A stretch of 64,000 bases of DNA from Clostridium rhizosphaerae (GTDB lineage: Bacteria; Bacillota; Clostridia; Clostridiales; Clostridiaceae): assembly GCF_016765585.1 (NCBI RefSeq), contig NZ_JAESWC010000018.1, positions 372,001 to 436,000 on the forward strand. Reading direction: 5' to 3'. Each line of letters starts with the position of its first letter. Position 1 is the stretch's first letter. The notes beneath the pieces were generated by a model, which ran no database searches, was not told the DNA's origin, and saw nothing but the letters and a program-made list of their open reading frames with translations. Position numbers and translations under genes: made by a program. Shown piece by piece: positions 52,410 to 61,447 of this stretch.

Positions 52410-53366
52410 TTAAAAGAGATGACAAGCCACAAAATGATCCTTTTCAATTTCTTTAAACTCAGGCTGTGCCTCACTGCAGATTGGTTTTGCATATCTGCAT
52501 CTAGCCGCAAATCTGCAACCTGGTTTTGGGTTGATAGGGCTTGGCACTTCGCCTTCAAGCATAATTCTTTGTCTATTCCTTTCGGTTTCTGGGTCAGGAA
52601 TAGGAATTGCTGAAAGCAGCGCCTGAGTGTAAGGGTGTAAAGGTTTTTCATATAAAGTGTGGCTGCTTGCTAACTCAACCATAGTGCCCAAATACATAAC
52701 ACCTACTCTGTCGGATATATGCTTAACCATTGATAGGTCATGGGCAATGAATAAATAAGTAAGACCTAGCTCTTTTTGAAGTTTAATAAGCAGGTTTACT
52801 ATTTGCGCCTGTATAGAAACGTCAAGCGCTGAAATAGGTTCGTCACAAACTATAAAATCTGGTTCTATAGCAAGTGCTCTTGCAATACCTATTCTTTGTC
52901 TTTGTCCTCCTGAAAACTCATGAGGAAATCTTGAAGCATGCTCTTTATTTAATCCTACAAGCTCTAAGAGTTTATAAATTCTATTTGTTCTCTCTTGTCC
53001 TGTATGAAGATTATGAATATCAATACCTTCTCCAATAATATCCCCTACTGTCATTCTTGGGTTCAAGGATGCATAAGGGTCTTGGAATATTATCTGTGCT
53101 CTTCTACTAAATTCCTTTTTATCTTTTTTATTTAAACCTTGGATATTTACACCATCAAATAAAACTTCTCCAGCTGTAGCTGAATATAAACCCATAACAG
53201 TTCTTCCGCAGGTAGTCTTGCCGCAGCCGGACTCTCCTACTAGTCCTAAGGTTTCACCTTTTTTAATAACAAAGCTTACATCATCTACCGCTTTTAGTGT
53301 AGCATCCTTGCCTACTTTAAAATATTTTTTAAGATTTTTAACTTCGATTAAATTTTCTGCTGCCAT
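52410..53366 (-). CDS. oppF: Oligopeptide ABC transporter, ATP-binding protein OppF (operon 2)
   Basis: This 318-residue ATPase has Walker A GESGCGKTTCGRT, signature HEFSGGQRQRIGIARALA, Walker B DFIVCDEPISALD and C-terminal GCRFAARCRYAKPIC. It is closely related to the operon 1 copy at 48117-49094, as shared motifs show, suggesting duplication of the operon. Its start overlaps the oppD stop by 1 bp. Confidence 0.94.
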   Translation of the reverse strand: MAAENLIEVKNLKKYFKVGKDATLKAVDDVSFVIKKGETLGLVGESGCGKTTCGRTVMGLYSATAGEVLFDGVNIQGLNKKDKKEFSRRAQIIFQDPYASLNPRMTVGDIIGEGIDIHNLHTGQERTNRIYKLLELVGLNKEHASRFPHEFSGGQRQRIGIARALAIEPDFIVCDEPISALDVSIQAQIVNLLIKLQKELGLTYLFIAHDLSMVKHISDRVGVMYLGTMVELASSHTLYEKPLHPYTQALLSAIPIPDPETERNRQRIMLEGEVPSPINPKPGCRFAARCRYAKPICSEAQPEFKEIEKDHFVACHLF

Positions 53367-54379
53367 TATTTTGCACCTCCTGCTAAGCTTTTTTCTACTT
53401 TTGGTGCTAAAGGATGCTTAAGCCAGCAAGATACTTCGTGGTTCTCTGTCATCTTAGTAATCTCAGGCATAGCCTCTTTACATATAGGCATAGCATACTC
53501 GCATCTTGATGCAAAAGGACATCCTACTGGAGGCTTTAAAAGATCCGGAGGTGTTCCTTTTATGGAGTATAAGCTGTCCTTATGTCCAGTATCTAATCTT
53601 GGAACAGATTGTAAAAGCGCCCAAGTATATGGATGCTGAGGATTATAGAATATTTCATCTGTAGTTCCTCTTTCAATTATCTTTCCTGCATACATAACCT
53701 GTATTCTGTGAGCAGAGTCAGCTACTACACCAAGGTCGTGAGTTATAAGTATAACTGCTGTTCCAAGCTTGTTTTGAAGATCTCCTATAAGATCCATTAT
53801 CTGAGCTTGAATTGTAACGTCAAGAGCAGTAGTAGGCTCGTCAGCTATAAGAATTTTAGGATTGCAGGCAAGCGCTATAGCAATCATAGCTCTTTGTCTC
53901 ATACCGCCTGAAAATTCATGCGGATACTGCTTAACTCTTTTTTCTGCATTTGGAATATTAACAAGCTTCAACATTTTTGCAGCCTCAGCTAAAGCCTCAT
54001 GCTTGCTCATACCTCTATGAATAATTAAACTTTCAGCAATTTGCTTTCCAATCGTCATTGTAGGATTTAATGAAGTCATTGGGTCCTGGAAAATCATGCT
54101 TATCTCGGAACCTCTAATTTCTCTTAATTCCTTTTCTGAAAGCTTAGCTAAATCTTTCCCATCAAATAATATTTCTGAATCCTGTTTTATTTCACCAGGT
54201 GTTTGAATAAGCCTCATTATAGACTTTGCTGTAACAGACTTACCGCAGCCTGATTCACCAACAACAGCTAAGGTTTCACCTTTATTTAAATAGAAATCAA
54301 CACCTCTTACTGATTGAACTTCACCAGCATAGGTATGATAAGATACTTTTAAGTTTTTAACATCTAATATTCTTTCCAT
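53366..54379 (-). CDS. oppD: Oligopeptide ABC transporter, ATP-binding protein OppD (operon 2)
   Basis: This 337-residue ATPase has Walker A GESGCGKSVTAKS, signature HEFSGGMRQRAMIAIALA, Walker B KILIADEPTTALD and the Cys motif GCPFASRCEYAMPIC. It is 14 bp after oppC and coupled to oppF. Confidence 0.94.
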   Translation of the reverse strand: MERILDVKNLKVSYHTYAGEVQSVRGVDFYLNKGETLAVVGESGCGKSVTAKSIMRLIQTPGEIKQDSEILFDGKDLAKLSEKELREIRGSEISMIFQDPMTSLNPTMTIGKQIAESLIIHRGMSKHEALAEAAKMLKLVNIPNAEKRVKQYPHEFSGGMRQRAMIAIALACNPKILIADEPTTALDVTIQAQIMDLIGDLQNKLGTAVILITHDLGVVADSAHRIQVMYAGKIIERGTTDEIFYNPQHPYTWALLQSVPRLDTGHKDSLYSIKGTPPDLLKPPVGCPFASRCEYAMPICKEAMPEITKMTENHEVSCWLKHPLAPKVEKSLAGGAK

Positions 54380-54393
54380 CGCTATTTCTCCCC

Positions 54394-55314
54394 CTATTGA
54401 CGTAATCTTGGATCCAGAGCATCTCTTAATCCATCACCGAGTAAATTAAATGAAAGCATCGTTAAACTGATAAATAACGATGGGAAAAATAACTGTGTAG
54501 GATAGAACATCAAGTTCTGCTGTCCTGATGATGCTAATGCACCCCAGCTTGTATTAGGTGATTTTATTCCTAATCCTATAAAACTTAGAAAAGCTTCAGC
54601 AAATATAAAGCTAGGTATATCAAAAGTTATAGAAACTATCATAACACCAACAGTGTTAGGAATTAAGTGTCTTAATATTATTCTGTTTGCATTAGCTCCA
54701 AGGGCCTGCGCTGCAAGAACATATTCCTGCTCTTTTATCTGCAAAATTTGTCCTCTTACAAGCCTGGCCATACCAACCCAACCCGTAAAGCATAAAGCAA
54801 CTATTATAGGAAGAATTCCACCCTCTGTTAATACAAGAGAAATAAGTATAACAACTATTAAATAAGGAATACTCCCTAATATTTCGATAATTCTCATCAT
54901 TATATCATCAACAATACCGCCGAAATATCCAGCAACACCACCATATAGCACACCAACAACAGTATCAATAATCGCTCCAACAAGAGCTATAATCATAGAT
55001 ACTCTTCCGCCTATTGAAACTCTTGCAAATAAATCTCTTCCTAGAACATCTGTACCAAATAAGTGAACAAGATTAGGTCTTTGATTTATTATATCTGTAT
55101 TAGTTTCTTCAAATTTAAAATGAGTCATCATAGGACCAAATATTGTAAATAAAGATATTAATAACAAAACAATCAAAGAAACTATAGCTACTTTATTTTG
55201 CTTAAGTCTTCTCCAAGCGTCTTGAAAGTATGTCATATTAGGTCTTAATATTTCGTCAGCATCGGCATTCTCACAACCAACTATTCGAAACTTATCTTTG
55301 CTTAATTCAGCCAT
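54394..55314 (-). CDS. oppC: Oligopeptide ABC transporter, permease OppC (operon 2)
   Basis: This 306-residue permease starts with a cytoplasmic tail and TYFQDAWRRLKQNKVAIVS. It has six helices, and the EAA loop is AAQALGANANRIILRHLIPN. ATG at 55314 follows AGGAGGG; it lies 11 bp after oppB. Confidence 0.93.
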   Translation of the reverse strand: MAELSKDKFRIVGCENADADEILRPNMTYFQDAWRRLKQNKVAIVSLIVLLLISLFTIFGPMMTHFKFEETNTDIINQRPNLVHLFGTDVLGRDLFARVSIGGRVSMIIALVGAIIDTVVGVLYGGVAGYFGGIVDDIMMRIIEILGSIPYLIVVILISLVLTEGGILPIIVALCFTGWVGMARLVRGQILQIKEQEYVLAAQALGANANRIILRHLIPNTVGVMIVSITFDIPSFIFAEAFLSFIGLGIKSPNTSWGALASSGQQNLMFYPTQLFFPSLFISLTMLSFNLLGDGLRDALDPRLRQ

Positions 55315-55325
55315 GTTTTGCCCTC

Positions 55326-56258
55326 CTATCTCTTTTCACCTGTTATTCTTATTCTTGGATCTACAAGTCCATATACTATATCAACTGCAACTAGAGATAC
55401 AATATAAAGTGCAGCTACGAAAATAGTTTGACCCATAATCATAGTAAAGTCCTTGTCTGTTATACTTGAAACGAAGTAATTACCAAGACCAGGGATGGAG
55501 AACATAGTTTCGATAACAAAAGTACCAGTAATCATTCCAGCTATTTCAGGTCCAAGTATTGTTATTGCAGGAAGTATTGCATTTCTAACTACGTGCTTCC
55601 AAACTAATGCAAACTTGGATACTCCTTTTGCTCTAGCTGTTAATATATAGTCTTGTCCAATAACGTCAAGAGCATTAGCTCTCATATATCTTGCATAAAC
55701 TGCTATAGCACCAAAACTTAATGCTATTGAAGGCAACACTGTATGCTTAAAGCTTCCCCATCCTGTTGTCGGGAACCACATAAGCTTAACAGTAAATGCA
55801 TACTGCAATAACGCACCTATTACAAAGCTTGGTACGGAAATACCTAATAGTGCAATAAATATAACCAAATAATCTGGCCATTTTCCTCTATTGAAGGCTG
55901 CTACAAGTCCTAAAGCACATCCAATGGTAAATCCTAAAAATATTGACTGAACCGCAAGTCTTGCTGATCTTGGGGTTTGTTCTTTAATAATCTGTTTTAC
56001 ATCTCTTCCAGGATAAACAAGAGATTCTCCCAAATCACCCTTAACTATATTTTTAATATATGCAAAGTACTGCTCAGGAACTGATTTATCCAAACCATAT
56101 TTTGCTCTAAAATTAGCCTGAACTGCTGCAGGCAATTTCTTTGCTCCTGTTGACAATGGATCACCAGGCATAAGATGCATAAGCATAAAGGTAATTGTTG
56201 TAATAATCCATAAGGTGACTATCATATAACCTAAACGCTTTGCTATAAATTTTAGCAT
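55326..56258 (-). CDS. oppB: Oligopeptide ABC transporter, permease OppB (operon 2)
   Basis: This 310-residue permease has an N-terminal anchor helix, LMPGDPLSTGAKKLP, and the EAA loop TARAKGVSKFALVWKHVVRN. ATG at 56258 follows GGAGGG. It is separated from oppA by 91 bp that include a strong hairpin. Confidence 0.93.
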   Translation of the reverse strand: MLKFIAKRLGYMIVTLWIITTITFMLMHLMPGDPLSTGAKKLPAAVQANFRAKYGLDKSVPEQYFAYIKNIVKGDLGESLVYPGRDVKQIIKEQTPRSARLAVQSIFLGFTIGCALGLVAAFNRGKWPDYLVIFIALLGISVPSFVIGALLQYAFTVKLMWFPTTGWGSFKHTVLPSIALSFGAIAVYARYMRANALDVIGQDYILTARAKGVSKFALVWKHVVRNAILPAITILGPEIAGMITGTFVIETMFSIPGLGNYFVSSITDKDFTMIMGQTIFVAALYIVSLVAVDIVYGLVDPRIRITGEKR

Positions 56259-56285
56259 TTGTCATCCCTCCATTAAATAAAATTG

Positions 56286-56314
56286 GTTGCTGCAGGTAAC
56301 CACTCTGCAGCAAC
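56286..56314 (-). terminator. Partial terminator / stabilising hairpin between oppA and oppB (operon 2)
   Basis: A perfect 10-bp GC-rich stem (GTTGCTGCAG paired with CTGCAGCAAC) with a weak T-tract (CAATTTTATTT). Such intra-operon hairpins often make the binding protein more abundant than the permease subunits. Confidence 0.7.
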
Positions 56315-56349
56315 TTTATATATCTTTTATGCCTTTAAAGAACTATTTA

Positions 56350-58035
56350 TTATTTTCCTCTTCCTTGAGTATATGCATACTTAAGTTCTGGTTCTCCAAA
56401 GTTTACAAGCATTAAATTCTGAACATACTTAGCTCTGAATGTTTGATATTTTCTGTAAGTAACAGGAGCTGCAGTAGCTTCATCAACTACAAGCATTTGC
56501 TCAGCTTGTTTGAATAAGTCTAATCTTTCTTTACTGTCTTTAGCTGTTCTTGTCTTGTTAACTAAATCATCGTACTTAGCATTTTTCCAGCCAGTTTGAA
56601 CTTGGTTAGCATTGCTTAACCACATATCCATAAATGTCATTGGGTCATTGTAGTCTTCGCCCCATGCCATACCAGCTAAATCATATTCAAATGCATCTAA
56701 TTTCTTTTGGAAAGTATCCCATTCCATGTATTGAATGTCGATCTTTACGCCAAGAGCTTTTTGATAAGCTTGTTGATAGTACTCAGCAAATTCCTTTGAT
56801 TGTGCATCTGTACCAGATTCTAACATCTTAATTGTAACTTTGCTTGGATCTTCGCCAAGACCTAATTCTTTCATACCTTCAATAAATAAAGCTTTAGGAT
56901 CTTTATTCTTTTCAGCAGCAGCCTTTAAAGGCTCAACTCCAACAGCTTTTCTGTATTCTTCAGTTCCAATTTGAATTCCATATGGTATCCATCCATAAGC
57001 AGGAGTTCCAAGACCTTTGTAAAGTGTCTTAACTATATCTTCTCTGTTTAGAGCAAGGTTCATAGCAAGTCTAGTTTTAGCATTGCTGAATATTTTAGAT
57101 TTTTGATTGTAAAATTGGTAAACTATAGATCCATCATATCCGCCTATCTGGTTATACTTTCCTGCTTGAGTAAATTTATCTACCCATTCTTGCTTTCTAA
57201 CGCCTGATGAATCTAATGAACCATTAAGAAGTTCATTCATTCTAGCATTTTCATCTTTTATTATTTTATAGTTAACTTTGCTTAATTTAACTTTGTCTTT
57301 ATCCCAGTATTTATCGTTCTTTTCAAGAGTAACTTTGTTTTGGTGTACCCATTCAGTTATTTTGAAAGGACCGCTTACTGGTAATGTTTCAAGTTCAGTA
57401 CCGTACTTGTCGCCGTACTTCTTAACAAAGTCTTCTCTTTGAGGTAAGAAAGTTTTGTAGTTAGTTAATAATAGGAAGTATGGTGTTGGTTGGTTCAATG
57501 TAAATTCAAGAGTCTTGTCATCTACAGCTTTAACTCCAACATCTTCTTTCTTTCCTTTACCAGCATTGTAAGCTTCTGCTCCCTTTATTGGGAATAAGAA
57601 GTAAGCATATTGTGATGCTGTGTTTGCATCAAGAGTTCTAAGTAAGCTGTATACATAATCTGAAGCTTTAACCTTTTGACCATCAGCCCAGCTGTAATCT
57701 CTTAATGTGAATGTCCACTTTAATCCGTCTGGAGATGTAACCCATTTTTCTGCTCCTGCTGGTGCAGCAAACTCTTTTCCATCCTTGTCAGTTTCCATTC
57801 TGGTTAAGCCTTCTGTAATTTCCTTAAGTACTTGAGTTGAATAAAGGTCTGTAGCTTTTGATATGTCCATTGTCTTAGGTTCAGCTGCAAGAACTAGATT
57901 TAAATACTGATCCTTGTCAATGTCTGCAGTATTTCCTCCTGTTGGAGTTGGCGCTGGTTTTGATGAACATCCAGCTAACACTGAAGTTAAAACTGTGGTA
58001 GCCATTACAACTGCCGCTAATTTTTTACTTTTCAA
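56350..58035 (-). CDS. oppA: Oligopeptide ABC transporter, substrate-binding lipoprotein (operon 2)
   Basis: This family 5 solute-binding protein has 561 residues. The signal KKLAAVVMATTVLTS and lipobox VLAGC are at the N-terminus. SBP_bac_5 landmarks include ITEGLTRMETDKDGKEF, WADGQKVKASDYVYSL and RLAMNLALNREDIVKTL. The start is TTG at 58035, with GGGGGAA about 5 nt before it. It is the first gene of operon 2 (ABCDF) and has candidate promoters and a CodY-like box upstream. It differs clearly from the operon 1 binding protein, so peptide preference is probably different. Confidence 0.92.
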   Translation of the reverse strand: MKSKKLAAVVMATTVLTSVLAGCSSKPAPTPTGGNTADIDKDQYLNLVLAAEPKTMDISKATDLYSTQVLKEITEGLTRMETDKDGKEFAAPAGAEKWVTSPDGLKWTFTLRDYSWADGQKVKASDYVYSLLRTLDANTASQYAYFLFPIKGAEAYNAGKGKKEDVGVKAVDDKTLEFTLNQPTPYFLLLTNYKTFLPQREDFVKKYGDKYGTELETLPVSGPFKITEWVHQNKVTLEKNDKYWDKDKVKLSKVNYKIIKDENARMNELLNGSLDSSGVRKQEWVDKFTQAGKYNQIGGYDGSIVYQFYNQKSKIFSNAKTRLAMNLALNREDIVKTLYKGLGTPAYGWIPYGIQIGTEEYRKAVGVEPLKAAAEKNKDPKALFIEGMKELGLGEDPSKVTIKMLESGTDAQSKEFAEYYQQAYQKALGVKIDIQYMEWDTFQKKLDAFEYDLAGMAWGEDYNDPMTFMDMWLSNANQVQTGWKNAKYDDLVNKTRTAKDSKERLDLFKQAEQMLVVDEATAAPVTYRKYQTFRAKYVQNLMLVNFGEPELKYAYTQGRGK

Positions 58036-58057
58036 TTGAATTCCCCCTTTTTATTTA

Positions 58058-58086
58058 TATATAATAAGTATTGCTACTTATCACAA
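58058..58086 (-). promoter_or_regulatory. Candidate proximal oppA promoter with palindrome in the spacer
   Basis: TTGTGA (58081-58086), 17 bp, TATATA (58058-58063). The spacer is an inverted repeat, ATAAGTA-4-TACTTAT, which could be an operator. Confidence 0.4.
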
Positions 58087-58138
58087 ACAATTTATTGTAT
58101 TTATATATATTCAACTAAAAATTTAAATTTCCTTCTTA

Positions 58139-58153
58139 AATTTACTGAAAATA
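58139..58153. promoter_or_regulatory. CodY-like box
   Basis: AATTTACTGAAAATA matches the CodY consensus (AATTTTCWGAAAATT) at 13 of 15 positions. CodY commonly represses peptide transporters in Gram-positive bacteria. The box lies between the two candidate oppA promoters. Confidence 0.45.
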
Positions 58154-58256
58154 TAAAATTTTTTATTTAATCTGCCACTTTATTCTTATTCCGCAAAAAT
58201 ATAGACAAAATAGTTGTAAATTTGAATGAAGGTTATTTGAATTTTTCATTTTCAAT

Positions 58257-58285
58257 ATCGTAGCATACAATTTTAGGCTTGTCAA
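58257..58285 (-). promoter_or_regulatory. Candidate distal sigma-A promoter for oppA (operon 2)
   Basis: A perfect TTGACA (58280-58285), 17-bp spacer, TACGAT (58257-58262). It would give a leader of about 215 nt through the CodY-like box. Confidence 0.55.
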
Positions 58286-58569
58286 CCTGATATAATTCTA
58301 TTTTTCATCATATAATTTAAGGAAATATGTTTATAATTTTCAGTCTTATGAATTGCTTCCTTCTTTTTTGGATTATTTTGATGTTGATGAATTAACTGCC
58401 TTATAATTTAGTTTTTTCCTCCATATTACATTTTTATTTTAATATTGAAATAATATTCCTATTTCAAAGGCATTATTACCTTTAAAATTTTTATTTTATT
58501 ATAGTAAACTATATGATTTTTTCTTTATATTTTATATAATATAGTATACTGTTTTTAGGAGGTTTTATC

Positions 58570-59565
58570 ATGAATTATAACGTAGCAATTGTAGGAGCCA
58601 CTGGTATGGTTGGAAGAAAGTTTCTTCAAGTACTAGAGGAAAGGAACTTCCCCGTAGAAAAACTTTACTTATTTGCTTCTAAAAAATCAGCAGGTTCACT
58701 AGTTATCTTCAAAGGAAAAGAACTATTAGTAGAAGAACTTAGTGAGGAAAACATAAAAGGCAAATCTATAGACTTTGCTCTGTTTTCAGCAGGCGGTGAT
58801 GTGAGCCTAAAATTTGCTCCAATCTTTGCAAAATATAACGCTACTGTCATTGATAACAGCAGCGCCTGGAGAATGAATCCTGAGGTTCCTTTGGTAGTAC
58901 CTGAGGTTAATCCGGAAGACATCAAATGGAACAAAGGAATTATAGCAAATCCTAATTGTTCTACAATTCAAGCTGTGGTAGCTTTAAAGCCGCTTTACAA
59001 TAGATATGGAATCAAAAGAATAGTTTATTCTACTTATCAAGCTGTATCAGGCGCAGGAATGGGTGGTTTTTCTGACTTAGAAGAAGGTCTTAAAGGAAAA
59101 ACACCTGAAAAATTCTCATACCCGATAGCAAATAATATACTTCCTCATATAGATGTATTTACTGAAAATGGATATACAAAAGAAGAAATTAAAATGATTA
59201 ACGAGACACAAAAAATACTGCATGATTCATCTTTAAAGATTACTGCAACTACAGTAAGAGTTCCTGTGTACTATGGTCACAGTGAAAGTATAAATGTAGA
59301 GCTGAAAAACGAATTTAATCTTGAAGATATATTTGAGCTTTATAAAACATCAGAAGGTATTATATTAAAAGATGATGTGAAGAATTTAGTTTATCCAATG
59401 CCAATTGATGCTGAAGGCCATGATGAAGTATATGTTGGAAGAATCAGAAGAGACTTTAGCCTGGAAAACGGACTTAATCTCTGGGTTGTAGCAGACAATA
59501 TAAGAAAAGGCGCTGCATCAAATGCAGTACAAATTGCAGAATGCATAATAAGTGAAGGCAAATAA
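58570..59565 (+). CDS. asd: Aspartate-semialdehyde dehydrogenase
   Basis: Asd reduces aspartyl-phosphate to the semialdehyde, the branch point for lysine, threonine and methionine. The 331-residue protein has NVAIVGATGMVGRKFLQVLE for NADP, NPNCSTIQ with the catalytic Cys, the QAVSGAG loop, and RVPVYYGHSESINVEL with the active-site His. ATG at 58570 follows AGGAGG. It is followed by dapA after a structured 126-bp spacer. Confidence 0.95.
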   Translation: MNYNVAIVGATGMVGRKFLQVLEERNFPVEKLYLFASKKSAGSLVIFKGKELLVEELSEENIKGKSIDFALFSAGGDVSLKFAPIFAKYNATVIDNSSAWRMNPEVPLVVPEVNPEDIKWNKGIIANPNCSTIQAVVALKPLYNRYGIKRIVYSTYQAVSGAGMGGFSDLEEGLKGKTPEKFSYPIANNILPHIDVFTENGYTKEEIKMINETQKILHDSSLKITATTVRVPVYYGHSESINVELKNEFNLEDIFELYKTSEGIILKDDVKNLVYPMPIDAEGHDEVYVGRIRRDFSLENGLNLWVVADNIRKGAASNAVQIAECIISEGK

Positions 59566-59597
59566 ATAAAATTACTACAATTTAGTTAATTTGAATC

Positions 59598-59682
59598 TTG
59601 AAGTCCTAAATGGACTTCAACGGGCAGCCTGTGAGCGGAAGCTAACAAGCTCAGGCTGCCCAGTGTTTCGAGTAAAAGGAGG
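59598..59682 (+). promoter_or_regulatory. Structured leader of dapA, two hairpins with a shared 13-nt tail
   Basis: Hairpin 1 is perfect (TTGAAGTCC paired with GGACTTCAA). Hairpin 2 is GC-rich: GGGCAGCCTG paired with CAGGCTGCCC, plus AGC/GCT beyond a 2-nt bulge. CCCAGTGTTTCGA (59659-59671) and the AAAAGGAGG ribosome site follow. The tail and the opening CGGGCAG match the U32-gene leader. There is no T-run, so it is not a simple terminator. Confidence 0.6.
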
Positions 59683-59691
59683 AATTTAATA

Positions 59692-60570
59692 ATGAGTATT
59701 TTTAAAGGCTCTGCTGTAGCAATTGTAACACCTTTTAATGAATCTGGTGTAGACTTTGAAAAACTAAAAGAACTTTTAGAATGGCATATTGAAAACGGAA
59801 CTGATGCTATTGTAGCATGCGGAACCACAGGTGAAGCTTCTACTATGAGTGAAGCTGAAAGAAAAGAAACTATAAAATTCACTGTAGATACTGTAAATAA
59901 AAGAATACCTGTTATTGCAGGTACAGGAACAAACAATACAGAAGCTTCTATTAAAATGAGTCAGTGGGCTGAAAGTATTGGTGTTGACGGACTGTTAGTT
60001 ATAACACCTTATTACAATAAAACTACACAAAAAGGCCTTATTGCACACTTTGGAGCTATTTCAAAAAGTGTCAATAAACCTATAATTTTATATAATGTAC
60101 CATCAAGAACCGGAATGAATATAGAACCAAAAACTCTTCTTGCACTTTGTGAATTTAAAAACATTGTTGCTATAAAAGAGGCCAGCGGTAATATAAGTCA
60201 AATTGCAAAAATGAAGGCTCTGTGCAAAGACAGAATTGACATATACTCCGGAAATGACGACCAGACTATTGCTATTATGTCAGTTGGAGGCATTGGTGTT
60301 ATATCAGTTCTTGCTAATATAATACCAAGTGATATGCACAATATGTGCAAGTTATATTTTGAAGGAAAGCATGAAGAAGCCTTAAAGCTCCAGTTAAATG
60401 CTTTGGCATTAAATGATGCTGTATTTATTGAAACCAATCCAATACCTGTAAAAACAGCAATGAATCTTATGAACATGAATGTAGGTCACCTCAGACTACC
60501 TTTATGTGATATGAATGACGGAAATCTTGAAGTTTTAAAAAGAGAACTTAAAGCCTACGGTTTAATATAA
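59692..60570 (+). CDS. dapA: 4-hydroxy-tetrahydrodipicolinate synthase
   Basis: DapA condenses pyruvate with aspartate semialdehyde. The 292-residue TIM-barrel has [39 protein letters not shown] with the catalytic Tyr, and [11 protein letters not shown] with the Schiff-base Lys. ATG at 59692 has AAAAGGAGG upstream. It precedes dapB by 18 bp. Confidence 0.96.
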   Translation: MSIFKGSAVAIVTPFNESGVDFEKLKELLEWHIENGTDAIVACGTTGEASTMSEAERKETIKFTVDTVNKRIPVIAGTGTNNTEASIKMSQWAESIGVDGLLVITPYYNKTTQKGLIAHFGAISKSVNKPIILYNVPSRTGMNIEPKTLLALCEFKNIVAIKEASGNISQIAKMKALCKDRIDIYSGNDDQTIAIMSVGGIGVISVLANIIPSDMHNMCKLYFEGKHEEALKLQLNALALNDAVFIETNPIPVKTAMNLMNMNVGHLRLPLCDMNDGNLEVLKRELKAYGLI

Positions 60571-60588
60571 CAGGGTGGTGTTAATTAA

Positions 60589-61344
60589 ATGATAAATATT
60601 TTATTAAATGGATGCTCTGGGAAAATGGGAACAACAATTTCTTCCCTTTGCAAGAATTATCCGAATTTAAAAATTGCAGCAGGTGTTGATAAATTTATAT
60701 CAAAGTCTGATTATCCTGTTTATTCTAATATTTTTGATTGTAAAGAAGTTATTGATGTTATACTTGATTTTTCCAGACCTGATTCCTTAGATAGTATTTT
60801 AGAATATTCAAAAGAAAAAAATCTTCCTATAGTATTATGCACAACGGGTTATACCTCGGAGCAGCTTTCAAAGATCGAACAATACAGTAAGGTGATACCA
60901 GTATTTCGATCAGCAAATATGTCTTTAGGTGTAAATATAGTTAATAATATACTTAAGAAAGTAAGTGCTCTTTTATATAAAGATTATGATATAGAAATAG
61001 TTGAAAAACATCACAATCAAAAGGTAGATTCTCCTAGCGGAACAGCACTTCTTCTCGCAAACACTATTAAAGCTGCTATTCCTGAGAAAACAGATTATGT
61101 TTATGGAAGAGAAGGCTCAGGCAAAAGACAGCATAGTGATATAGGGATACATGCCGTACGAGGAGGAAGCATAGTTGGTGAACATGATATTATTTTTGCC
61201 GGACAGGGAGAAACCATAGAAATAAAACACTCAGCAATGTCAAGAGATGTATTTGCGGTTGGAGCTTTAAAAGCATGCGAGTACATGGGAGGAAAACCTA
61301 TTGGTTTTTACTCAATGGACAATGTGCTTGAAAATTCAATATAG
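60589..61344 (+). CDS. dapB: 4-hydroxy-tetrahydrodipicolinate reductase
   Basis: DapB reduces the DapA product. The 251-residue protein has [15 protein letters not shown] for the nucleotide and [20 protein letters not shown], the dihydrodipicolinate signature. Its stop codon lies inside the left arm of the following terminator. Confidence 0.96.
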   Translation: MINILLNGCSGKMGTTISSLCKNYPNLKIAAGVDKFISKSDYPVYSNIFDCKEVIDVILDFSRPDSLDSILEYSKEKNLPIVLCTTGYTSEQLSKIEQYSKVIPVFRSANMSLGVNIVNNILKKVSALLYKDYDIEIVEKHHNQKVDSPSGTALLLANTIKAAIPEKTDYVYGREGSGKRQHSDIGIHAVRGGSIVGEHDIIFAGQGETIEIKHSAMSRDVFAVGALKACEYMGGKPIGFYSMDNVLENSI

Positions 61345-61391
61345 ATAAAGATGGGACACTCTATTTTAGAGTGTCCCATCTTTATCTATAT
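61339..61391. terminator. Bidirectional terminator, 25-bp perfect stem overlapping the dapB stop
   Basis: Arms 61339-61363 and 61367-61391 are exact reverse complements with a 3-nt loop. The dapB stop codon is in the left arm and the right arm merges into the tandem repeat. It can serve both dapB and patA. Confidence 0.85.
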
Positions 61392-61447
61392 ATCTTCTTA
61401 TCTATATATCTTCTTATCTATTTATCTTCTTATCTATATATCTTCTT
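61384..61447. repeat. Tandem repeat, 4 x 16 bp
   Basis: The unit ATCTATATATCTTCTT is repeated four times with one mismatch (third copy). It ends at the patA stop codon and starts inside the terminator's right arm. Confidence 0.95.

Larger units (their letters stand above)
58036..58569. other. 534-bp divergent promoter region between oppA (operon 2) and asd
   Basis: No coding sequence is credible. It holds two minus-strand promoter candidates and a CodY-like box, listed separately. On the plus strand it has an AT-rich promoter region for asd (TATAAT/TATACT at about 58535-58550, no good -35). No lysine riboswitch core was recognised. Confidence 0.6.

Noticed and set aside
58286-59691. A lysine riboswitch controlling asd or dapA
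   Set aside because: I looked for the lysine-box core in both the asd upstream region and the asd-dapA spacer and did not see it.
61384-61447. Possible CRISPR-like array
   Set aside because: The 16-bp units are directly adjacent with no spacers, so it is a simple tandem repeat.
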